From contig NZ_AUNE01000058.1 of assembly GCF_000447755.1 (NCBI RefSeq), positions 36,561 to 100,560 on the forward strand: a stretch of 64,000 nucleotides of DNA. The letters are read 5' to 3'. Shown here one piece after another: positions 48,448-55,554 of this stretch (position 1 is its first letter; each line of letters starts with the position of its first letter). The notes below the pieces were generated by a model. The model was not told the origin of the DNA, did not search any database, and worked only from the letters and a program-made list of their open reading frames with translations. Made by a program: the position numbers and the translations under genes. The stretch is from Bacteriovorax sp. BSW11_IV. GTDB lineage: Bacteria > Bdellovibrionota > Bacteriovoracia > Bacteriovoracales > Bacteriovoracaceae.

Positions 48448-50862
48448 TTATTTGATATCAATTTGACCTAGATTAATACTACCAGTTTGATCCGCATTAA
48501 TTTTAACTGGTATTTTCTTATTATATCCAGAAATCGTCATTTCGTATGTTCCTGCAGTTATTCCTTCCACAAGAAATTGTCCACGAGTACCAGTGAAAAA
48601 GTAAAAACTTTCTTCTGTATTGATATTGATGAGAGCACCTGTCTTTAATTTATAAGGAGTGCCCTTGTTCACTATTTTTCCTTCTAGTACAGCTTGTCCA
48701 GGTTCTCCAACCTCAATCAAATGCCCCGACTTATATTTAGGATAGAGAGCAATTTGCTCTTTTTTAATCGTATGGCCAGGAGTGAGATTTGAAGTATCTA
48801 GGGTTAGGAGCCTATAGTTATAAGGAGTCAAATTTGTGATAACAATATCATTTCCAAATAGGTTTTCTCCCTCATTGAAGCCTGAAGTTGATCTCACGCC
48901 AATCTTTTGCCCTTTTAGGTATTTGTTAGGAGAAACGATTGCAAAACTTCCATCGACGGGAGGAGCAACATGAATTCCTTTTTTAGTAAATAACATTGAG
49001 CCTTTAAGGTTTAGCTTTGTTAAATCACTTTCGCTTTTGTCATTGTTTTTTCTATGTCTATGAGAAACCTTCATATTAGCAATTGATGATCTATATTCAA
49101 AACGTGCTTCTACATCGCTTTCTTGATTGTTGTCAGATATTGAAATATCACTATTTAGTGAGTTCACTTGTTCTGAATTCGTTTTACTCCAAGTCACTCT
49201 CTTCGTTTCACTTGGGTAGTCATAGTAGCTGGAGAGGTATTGATTCGACTCTGGAATACTATAAGTTAGAAAGGCATAAATTGTTGTGGCCCAATTGTTA
49301 AATTCATTTTTCTCTCTCATATAGAATGAATTGAAATTCAGACTTCTTGTGATTCTTGTTGCGAAAGAAATACTGGTTTGAAATTTGTCGTTTAAAGAAT
49401 CTTCGCGTGTTAGGCCATAGCTAAAATTAACGCCAATAGAACTTGAACTTGGAAAAGAAAAGTTCATACCAGTTGAGAAAATATTACTAATATTATTTGT
49501 TGCTAATAAAGTTCCAAAAGGGGCAAACTCTTTAGATAGGTATTCAGATCCAAAGACAAAACGATAATTAGTCTTTTTTTGTGAATAGTTTGTAGACTTC
49601 TCGTAGTTAAGTTTAAGGGCAAGTCCTTTGTTTTTATTCTCTTTAATATAGCTTGTTGCGCTCGATAACGAAAAGATACCTAAGGAATGAGAATAGAGAC
49701 CTTGCACTCCTGCGAGATATTGTTTTTTATCAAATTGAGTATAACCTTTTGCTGTCAGATTATTTTTAATCCCTTTTCCATAGTAAAAGGATGTTGTAAC
49801 TCCTTCGTCTTTGAGATACTTCTTATTCTCTGTCGTATCATCGCTTGGAATCCCTACAGCTAAGTTGTAATCGATAAGTCCTTCAGATAAAAGTTCTGTG
49901 GATGACGTTTTTGTGAAATTATAAACTTGCTCTTTACCTGAATTACCTTTTACTTCTACTCGAACGTCATTAATCCCTGTTTCTAACGGGAGACCATTAA
50001 GAATATGTTTACCTGCATTGAAAAATGAAGCACGAATCAGCCTTCCATTGATATAAATTTTAACGAGAGATCGCTCATCGAGAAAAATAACTTCTTTTTC
50101 ATCAGGAGTATTTGTTTTGTAAGGATTTAATGAAAAGTTGCGATTCCAATTAATACCTAGGAGAGTTCGGTAGCTTTGATAACCAATAACTCCATAGTTT
50201 AAATCTCCAACAGTAATAGACTGTGTATTTTTTGGTTCATTCCATATAAAACGCGTATCAGATCTTTTCCACTTTTTATCCTCGCTCTCATAGAAATGAA
50301 AACTTTCTAATGTCGTTGAACGAAAATTATATGAGGGATTTAAGTCTGCCCTGATTTTTGATGTGGATGACTTTTCATTATTTGCGATATCGTAAGTGAT
50401 ATCATAATTTATTATTCCTGAATGGTTCTGCGGTCTCATCGCCTGTTCGGCCCATAGAGGTATTCCAGCATCTAAACTTAATTCTTCAGGTCTTCGAATA
50501 TTTACATCAACTGTAATAATGAGCTTAAATTCTTCAGGAAGATAGCGAAGAAGGATTCCCTTTTGTTTTAAGCTTTCTACAGAAATATTCTCTTCATCCG
50601 AGAGCGTGGCCATAATCTCTTGACTTATGAGATTGAATAAAATTTTTTTTATTTTTTCCGTACTGACACGTTGAACTTTTTCATTGGCAATAGTGACTTT
50701 GATATCGCCAACGTATAAACCTTCAAAGTAACTCGGAACCTCTATGGATTTTGGTGCTTTCTTCTTTCCAAAAACTTTTTGAAAAAGAAGCTCTTCATTT
50801 GTCTGAGCAAATGCTTGAGAACTTGTGGCCAATAAAAGTAGAGTACTAACTTCTTTAATCAT
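48448..50862 (-). CDS. outer-membrane fimbrial usher
   Basis: An 804-residue usher with a signal peptide (MIKEVSTLLLLATSSQAFA). It has an N-terminal periplasmic domain (PSYFEGLYVGDIKVTIANEK), a long strand-rich barrel (TRFIWNEPKNTQSITVGDLN, FSYGLTRED), a plug-like insert and C-terminal Ig-like domains (APPVDGSFAIVSPNKYLKG, YPKYKSGHLIEVGE, then a GTRGQFLVEGITAGTYEM domain). The pattern fits sigma-type (spore-coat-protein-U-like) ushers such as CsuD. It threads chaperone-bound pilins through the outer membrane. Its start overlaps the end of the chaperone gene by eight bases. Confidence 0.9.
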   Translation of the reverse strand: MIKEVSTLLLLATSSQAFAQTNEELLFQKVFGKKKAPKSIEVPSYFEGLYVGDIKVTIANEKVQRVSTEKIKKILFNLISQEIMATLSDEENISVESLKQKGILLRYLPEEFKLIITVDVNIRRPEELSLDAGIPLWAEQAMRPQNHSGIINYDITYDIANNEKSSTSKIRADLNPSYNFRSTTLESFHFYESEDKKWKRSDTRFIWNEPKNTQSITVGDLNYGVIGYQSYRTLLGINWNRNFSLNPYKTNTPDEKEVIFLDERSLVKIYINGRLIRASFFNAGKHILNGLPLETGINDVRVEVKGNSGKEQVYNFTKTSSTELLSEGLIDYNLAVGIPSDDTTENKKYLKDEGVTTSFYYGKGIKNNLTAKGYTQFDKKQYLAGVQGLYSHSLGIFSLSSATSYIKENKNKGLALKLNYEKSTNYSQKKTNYRFVFGSEYLSKEFAPFGTLLATNNISNIFSTGMNFSFPSSSSIGVNFSYGLTREDSLNDKFQTSISFATRITRSLNFNSFYMREKNEFNNWATTIYAFLTYSIPESNQYLSSYYDYPSETKRVTWSKTNSEQVNSLNSDISISDNNQESDVEARFEYRSSIANMKVSHRHRKNNDKSESDLTKLNLKGSMLFTKKGIHVAPPVDGSFAIVSPNKYLKGQKIGVRSTSGFNEGENLFGNDIVITNLTPYNYRLLTLDTSNLTPGHTIKKEQIALYPKYKSGHLIEVGEPGQAVLEGKIVNKGTPYKLKTGALININTEESFYFFTGTRGQFLVEGITAGTYEMTISGYNKKIPVKINADQTGSINLGQIDIK

Positions 50863-51544
50863 TAAATTTTAAACGTATTTTTTCTATCTTATTTGTGGTT
50901 GGAATCTTTATTTCAAATTCTCTTGTGTTTTTTGCCAGGATGTTTTCTCCTGCAAGATTCTTCAATTCTTCAGTTTTGATTTTAAACTCATTTTTTCCAC
51001 TATATAGTATGATTTCAGCATCTTTTAGAATCTGATGTTTTGTTCCCTTGTTATCAATTTTAATTGAAAGCTTATTTTCTTTTTGAGCGATGATGGCCGT
51101 TTGAATATCAGATTTATTATCATCACCAGTAACATAAATGGCGGCAATATATTTTAATAAAAGTTTGATCCCAGCTTTCTTTTTACCATCAATTTCAATC
51201 GGAAGTTGTTCTGCAATTAATCTAAAGGCCTGTTCTGATTCTATTTTTTTGTCACCTTTCCATGTTACACGAATACTACGCTTTTGTTTTGGCGTCAGGA
51301 TGATTTGAGCTGGATATATTTCAAACAATGAGTTTGCTTCGGGATGAGTTTCACTTCCTTTTGTATCCATGACTCTTTTTGCCATTGAGATTTCTATGGC
51401 AAGAGGTTCTGAACTTTCATTTTGTACTTGGATTGTTCCTTTGAACTCAGAATCTTTATCTAAGGTTATAGACATAGGAGAGAGTTTAAAGGCATATGTG
51501 TTGATTGAAATTAGTGTTATGAATAGGGCAAATATATGTCTCAT
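50855..51544 (-). CDS. periplasmic pilus assembly chaperone
   Basis: A 229-residue PapD-like chaperone (signal MRHIFALFITLISINTYA). The first Ig domain starts FKLSPMSITLDKDSEFKGTI and has the donor region (PAQIILTPKQKRSIRVTWKG) with the conserved Arg near the end of the F1-G1 hairpin; GKKKAGIKLLLKYIAAIYV is the G1 strand that completes the pilin fold. The second domain follows. It would stabilise the pilins of 47530-48435, 51615-51935 and 51988-52455. Confidence 0.92.
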   Translation of the reverse strand: MRHIFALFITLISINTYAFKLSPMSITLDKDSEFKGTIQVQNESSEPLAIEISMAKRVMDTKGSETHPEANSLFEIYPAQIILTPKQKRSIRVTWKGDKKIESEQAFRLIAEQLPIEIDGKKKAGIKLLLKYIAAIYVTGDDNKSDIQTAIIAQKENKLSIKIDNKGTKHQILKDAEIILYSGKNEFKIKTEELKNLAGENILAKNTREFEIKIPTTNKIEKIRLKFND

Positions 51545-51614
51545 CGAGTTCCATCCTTGGTCTCTATTGATAATAGTGTAGCGAACTTCTTAGTTATTTT
51601 GAAGTAGCAGAGTA

Positions 51615-51935
51615 TTAATTATTCATTATATTGATTGTAACGTGAGATGGTAGTGAACGACCATTTTTTTTCGGAGAGATTGTTTGGATTTTTTTATTTT
51701 TGAGAAGAGCAACGTCTTTTAAATGAACAAATTTTTCATCTTTTTTTGAAATAAAAATTTTTACCTTTTGATCATTATTGATAAATGATTCGATTGTGTA
51801 GTTCGTGTGTTCTGAATTTGTTTCTTTAATTGTGGTAGAAAAGCTTTTTTGAACAACGCCTCTAAGCTGCAAACTCGAGTTGTTCGCGGCCATGATTGAA
51901 AAAGAGAATAAGGAAAATAAAAAGGCCAACTTCAT
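51615..51935 (-). CDS. short minor pilin-like subunit
   Basis: A 106-residue secreted protein (signal MKLAFLFSLFSFSIMAA). The mature N-terminus (NNSSLQLRGVVQKSF) parallels that of the major pilin (TQGTLTLRGVIQQVL), and its last residues VTINIMNN parallel VQFTIMAN, but the middle is about 50 residues shorter. It may be a basal or capping subunit. Its start codon is in the loop of a terminator-like hairpin (51921-51947), so its level is probably lower than that of the major pilin. Confidence 0.75.
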   Translation of the reverse strand: MKLAFLFSLFSFSIMAANNSSLQLRGVVQKSFSTTIKETNSEHTNYTIESFINNDQKVKIFISKKDEKFVHLKDVALLKNKKIQTISPKKNGRSLPSHVTINIMNN

Positions 51936-51947
51936 CAGTTGGCCTTT
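51911..51947 (-). terminator. attenuator hairpin between major pilin and the rest of the operon
   Basis: On the minus strand AAAGGCCAAC (51947-51938) pairs with GTTGGCCTTT (51930-51921), a perfect ten-base stem, followed by T-rich sequence down to 51911. The seven-base loop contains the ATG of the minor subunit (51935-51933), and the 5' arm contains its AAAGG ribosome site. It can terminate most transcripts after the major pilin. Confidence 0.75.
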
Positions 51948-51987
51948 CGGTATTTTTTGAATGTAACTTTAAAATTCTTAAAATGTC

Positions 51988-52455
51988 CTAGTTTGCCATG
52001 ATCGTAAATTGCACTGTATCTGAATATTGACCTGCAACTAATTGATTTTGGCTATCTCCGCTATAAGAAATAGTTACATCTTTTGAATCGTTGTAACTTC
52101 CAGCTTGGTTTTGTGAGATATCCTGCGCTGAACCTAGGTTTACAGCTGTATTACCGTACTTAAGAGTGTAGGCAACATTAGAAATATTGGCACCGTCTTG
52201 GTGAACTAGCTTACCTTTGTTTTGCGATTCGATTTTCACTTTATAACCAGTTCTTGAATTTGAAATTTCTTTAACTGTGGCCACCTTGTAGTTGTTTGTA
52301 TCAGCACTAAGGTCAAGGTTGCTTGCTCCTGCTTCTGCAGTAACTTCGATTGAAAGAACTTGTTGAATAACACCTCTTAGAGTCAATGTGCCTTGAGTTG
52401 CGGCCATTGCAGATGCTGTTGCTAAAAGTGAAAGTCCTAAAATTAATTTCTTCAT
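51988..52455 (-). CDS. major pilin subunit of a chaperone-usher pilus
   Basis: A 155-residue secreted protein (signal MKKLILGLSLLATASAMA). The mature N-terminus TQGTLTLRGVIQQVLSIEV is a probable donor strand, and the rest is an Ig-like beta fold ending GQYSDTVQFTIMAN. No Cys is present. It is the first gene behind a sigma54-type promoter and is followed by a terminator-like hairpin, fitting abundant expression. GGAGAG precedes the ATG. Closest known type: CsuA/B-like or spore-coat-U-like pilins, by pattern only. Confidence 0.85.
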   Translation of the reverse strand: MKKLILGLSLLATASAMAATQGTLTLRGVIQQVLSIEVTAEAGASNLDLSADTNNYKVATVKEISNSRTGYKVKIESQNKGKLVHQDGANISNVAYTLKYGNTAVNLGSAQDISQNQAGSYNDSKDVTISYSGDSQNQLVAGQYSDTVQFTIMAN

Positions 52456-52503
52456 ATTCTCTCCGTTTGTTAATTGAACAAAACCGTTACCTGCAAAGTT
52501 TAG

Positions 52504-52520
52504 AGCAAAACAAATGCCAA
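52504..52520 (-). promoter_or_regulatory. sigma54 (RpoN) promoter of the pilus operon
   Basis: The minus strand reads TTGGCATTTGTTTTGCT: TTGGCA for -24 and TTGCT for -12, with exactly ten bases between GG and GC as sigma54 requires. Transcription would start near 52493, about 38 bases before the major pilin ATG. Upstream (52560-52740) there is room for an enhancer-binding protein; GTGTC at 52568 and GACAC at 52602 are a weak candidate pair. Confidence 0.8.
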
Positions 52521-52745
52521 TTTTAGTGGGAAGAAAATGAGGACTTGCATCTTGTTTCTAAATTTAGGTGTCAATATGACTGCAGAGTGCATTAAGAATT
52601 GGACACTTTTTGGCCATAGGTAATGAATTTTACTCAACTGTGAATGTTTGTTGAACCTAAGTTTTCATTACATACTAATGAAGGTTTGACTTGGTTTTAT
52701 CTTGAGGTTGAGTTATTAAAGAAAGAGTAGGCACAAGAGGATTTT

Positions 52746-53333
52746 ATGTTTGGACTTAGCTTAAAAGAAGTATTCTCAGTCACACTTATTTTATTTTCAG
52801 TCATCGATATTTTGGGAGCTATTCCTATCATTATTGATTTGAGAAAAAAAGAAGGTGAGATCGAATCTGGTAAAGCAACGATTGTGGCCGGAATTATCAT
52901 GTTCGCCTTTCTTTTCATTGGAAGTTCTATTTTATCTCTCTTTGGAGTAGATGTGGAGTCGTTTGCTGTTGCAGGTGCACTGATTATGTTCTTATTAGGT
53001 TTAGAGATGGTTTTGAATATTGAAATTTTCAAATCAGAACCTGAAGAGGAGAGGTCTACAAAATCGACAATCGTCCCTCTTGCTTTTCCACTTCTGGCCG
53101 GTGCGGGAACAATGACAACATTAATTTCTCTTCGCGCAGAATATGAGAGAAATAATATTATCGTGGGTGTTATCGTCAATTTGATTATCGTTTATATCGT
53201 TTTGAAGCTATCTGGAAAGATTGCCGAGGTTATCGGAAAATCGGGAACGATGGTTTTAAGAAAGATTTTTGGAATAATTCTGATCGCTATTGCCATAAAA
53301 TTAGGTAAGAGCAATTTCATAATGCCTGTCTAA
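52746..53333 (+). CDS. MarC family membrane protein
   Basis: A 195-residue inner-membrane protein with six hydrophobic helices. The family pattern is seen as FSVIDILGAIPIIIDL, the loop LFGVDVESFAVAGALIMFLL and STIVPLAFPLLAGAGTMTT, the MarC signature with conserved Pro and Gly. Function is uncertain; the name came from proximity to mar genes in E. coli and no antibiotic role has been confirmed. GAGG precedes the ATG. The 290-base gap on its left belongs mostly to the pilus promoter region. Confidence 0.93.
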   Translation: MFGLSLKEVFSVTLILFSVIDILGAIPIIIDLRKKEGEIESGKATIVAGIIMFAFLFIGSSILSLFGVDVESFAVAGALIMFLLGLEMVLNIEIFKSEPEEERSTKSTIVPLAFPLLAGAGTMTTLISLRAEYERNNIIVGVIVNLIIVYIVLKLSGKIAEVIGKSGTMVLRKIFGIILIAIAIKLGKSNFIMPV

Positions 53334-53372
53334 ATTAAAACTGCGATTTTTTCCCCTGTTTAATTATTCTAA

Positions 53373-53394
53373 TCAGCATGAAAATTCATGCTGA
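53373..53394. repeat. 22-base near-perfect palindrome between MarC and XRE genes
   Basis: TCAGCATGAA (53373-53382) and TTCATGCTGA (53385-53394) are perfect 10-base arms around AA. There is no T-run, so it is a poor terminator for MarC. It may be an operator of a dimeric regulator, perhaps of the XRE protein downstream. Confidence 0.5.
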
Positions 53395-53499
53395 CCACCT
53401 TATTGTGTCTGTAAAATCAATATTTTATAATTTAAGGAAATATTAAGATTAAGAAAAGTTAATTATTCTTAGAAAAAGTTTTAAAACTGGTGTAAATTT

Positions 53500-53528
53500 A
53501 TTTTAGTGGGAATAAATCGATTTTAGTG
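53500..53528 (+). repeat. direct repeats ATTTTAGTG before the XRE regulator gene
   Basis: ATTTTAGTG occurs at 53500-53508 and 53520-53528, spaced 20 bases (two helix turns), 28 bases before the regulator start. A third copy with the same flank (ATTTTAGTGGGAA) is at 52520-52532, touching the pilus sigma54 promoter. Confidence 0.45.
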
Positions 53529-53556
53529 ACGAAGTCGGATTTCAAGGAGAATAAAA

Positions 53557-54393
53557 ATGCTGCCAGAAGAAAGGGAAGCCGCGAAACGGGCCGCTAGGGT
53601 CATTCGCTGTGCTCGAAAAATGAACAACCTCACCCAGACAGATATTTCTGAGATGTTGAAAATTTCTCAGGGGACTGTGAGTAAGGTTGAGAGCGCTGAT
53701 TTGATATTAAGTTCATATCACTGGATGCGTTTTTGTGAAATTTGTGGAATTGCCATGGAGACTATTGGAACTGGTTATATTGAGCAGTTCGGTTTTTCGC
53801 AGGTAACAAGCAATCGAAGAGTAGGGAAGTTTCAGCTTTCTGCTCGTTATTCGAATAATGCCGGAATGAAAGTTAGAGATTTTCTGCCACTTCTCGATGC
53901 ACTTTCTAAAAAGGTTGGAGCTGATGAATATTCGAATATTCTTAAAAAGAAATTTAAAATTGATGAAGATTACTTCGTTAATTTAGATCACCAATTATCT
54001 TTTTATTTTGTTCAAGATTTAATGGAAGAAATAAAAGGCCAAGGGATCATCATTAGTGAAGATGATCTTGCCAATGTTCCCTATCTTGAAAAACTGAAAA
54101 AACAAATTGTAGGATTGAAAAATAATCCTTTTGATCAAATTAGATTTCCAGACAAGTACTGCCGTTACTTGAATGGTGATTTCAGTTTGATGCCATTTGA
54201 AGAGAAAGAGAATGAAATTCACTTTAAATATTCTGCCAAGAAACATTTGAATGGATTTAGAATTAATTCAGAGGCCGCAATGATGTACTTTGATTATAAG
54301 AAGGCCTATTTCCAAAGTCTATTCCAGCCACTACGAATTGAACTTGTGGATTCAAATGGGCTAGAAGGAAACTTCATCGCCCACGTTTCATAA
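53557..54393 (+). CDS. XRE-family regulator with unknown C-terminal domain
   Basis: A 278-residue protein. Residues about 10-65 are a Cro/C1-type helix-turn-helix (NNLTQTDISEMLKISQGTVS). The C-terminal 200 residues contain FQLSARYSNNAGMKVRDFLP and FSLMPFEEKENEIHFKYSAK, with no family I can name; the layout hints at a small-molecule or haem-NO-like sensor fold but that is weak. AAGGAG precedes the ATG. Direct repeats just upstream suggest autoregulation. A terminator follows, embedded in the end of the convergent MFS gene. Confidence 0.8.
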   Translation: MLPEEREAAKRAARVIRCARKMNNLTQTDISEMLKISQGTVSKVESADLILSSYHWMRFCEICGIAMETIGTGYIEQFGFSQVTSNRRVGKFQLSARYSNNAGMKVRDFLPLLDALSKKVGADEYSNILKKKFKIDEDYFVNLDHQLSFYFVQDLMEEIKGQGIIISEDDLANVPYLEKLKKQIVGLKNNPFDQIRFPDKYCRYLNGDFSLMPFEEKENEIHFKYSAKKHLNGFRINSEAAMMYFDYKKAYFQSLFQPLRIELVDSNGLEGNFIAHVS

Positions 54394-54397
54394 ATTT

Positions 54398-55537
54398 TTA
54401 TTGGCCCACTTTTTGTGGGCCTTTCATTATAAAAAGTAAAATGAAGCAGAGTATTTGAAAGACAAGTACTAACCACAATCCAGACAATGTCCCGAAATGA
54501 GCAGAGATCACACCAAATAGATAGTGATTGATACTTAATGAAATACTTATGGCCGTCATAATATATGTGGTCATCCTATCTGTATTTTCTTGAAAAATTG
54601 AACTTAAAAACTCTAAGGCCACAGGGAAGAAGTAGCTCATCGTTATTCCTAGTCCTGATAAGAATAATGGGTGTATAAAAACCCCAAGACCTAATAGGAT
54701 TAAAGATCCTACAATAGAGAGTTTTAGCAGATTAACTGCTTTAAAAGGAATTTTAACAAAACTAAAAAAGAGCCGACCACCAGCTAAAAAAATAAAAAAT
54801 AGAGATAAGGCCTTCGCAGAATCTAGTTTTGAATATGAATAGACCGATTCCATTATAAGTGAAAGCCTAGATGAAATAATCAGCTCTGAGCTTACATACA
54901 TTCCAAAAAATATTCCAAAAAGGAAAATATCTTTTTTACTCGCTTTGAATGAGCTTTCTCTGTAATTATCAATATGCAAATCTTGCGGTTTCTTTAAAAT
55001 ATTAAATAATAAAACTAAGATAACAATAAGTGCACTTGCGAGAAAGTATTCTTTCCATCCCATTGAAAGAAGAATAAATCCATTAAGTAAATAAGGTGCT
55101 ATAAAAGAAGTAACGCCATAAACAGAGTGCAAACCAGCAAAAAGTTGTCTTCTATTTTGGTCATTTGATCCTCTGGCCACTAAGATATTCATGGTAATAG
55201 TACAAAGTGAGAGCCCAATTCCTAAAAGAACCGAAGCAATCATAAGTACAGAGAATGAATTCATCTCACCACTTACATAATAGGCGGCCCCACCTAAGGC
55301 CAGTGAAATCAAAGATAGGTATGTGGCCTTGATGGCGCCAAGAGACTTGAACCATATTCCACTTGTTAAATTGATTGCCAGTCCAGAAAAACTTGCCAGC
55401 GAAAAAATGAGAGAGCCTTTAGTCGCATCAATTGCAAAATCTTTCAAAATGTCTGGGTAGGCGGGCCCTCTTCCATTGTCTAATAAACTTAAGGCAAACA
55501 ATGAAGTGTAGGCGAGAATAATGTAGGCTTTATTCAT
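54398..55537 (-). CDS. MFS transporter
   Basis: A 379-residue inner-membrane transporter with about 12 helices in two halves; GLAINLTSGIWFKSLGAIKA corresponds to the MFS loop 2-3 region, and SLLIMESVYSYSKLDSAKAL starts the second half. The first loop motif is degenerate, so the subfamily cannot be named (fucose-permease-like by general look). It is followed by the U32 gene upstream on the same strand with a 17-base gap, so the two may form an operon. The substrate is unknown. Confidence 0.88.
   Translation of the reverse strand: MNKAYIILAYTSLFALSLLDNGRGPAYPDILKDFAIDATKGSLIFSLASFSGLAINLTSGIWFKSLGAIKATYLSLISLALGGAAYYVSGEMNSFSVLMIASVLLGIGLSLCTITMNILVARGSNDQNRRQLFAGLHSVYGVTSFIAPYLLNGFILLSMGWKEYFLASALIVILVLLFNILKKPQDLHIDNYRESSFKASKKDIFLFGIFFGMYVSSELIISSRLSLIMESVYSYSKLDSAKALSLFFIFLAGGRLFFSFVKIPFKAVNLLKLSIVGSLILLGLGVFIHPLFLSGLGITMSYFFPVALEFLSSIFQENTDRMTTYIMTAISISLSINHYLFGVISAHFGTLSGLWLVLVFQILCFILLFIMKGPQKVGQ
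54403..54424 (+). terminator. terminator of the XRE gene, inside the convergent MFS coding end
   Basis: GGCCCAC at 54403-54409 pairs with GTGGGCC at 54415-54421 around TTTTT, followed by TTT. The hairpin codes for the last residues of the MFS protein on the other strand. Confidence 0.8.
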
Positions 55538-55554
55538 ATAATCTTTCTTTATTA

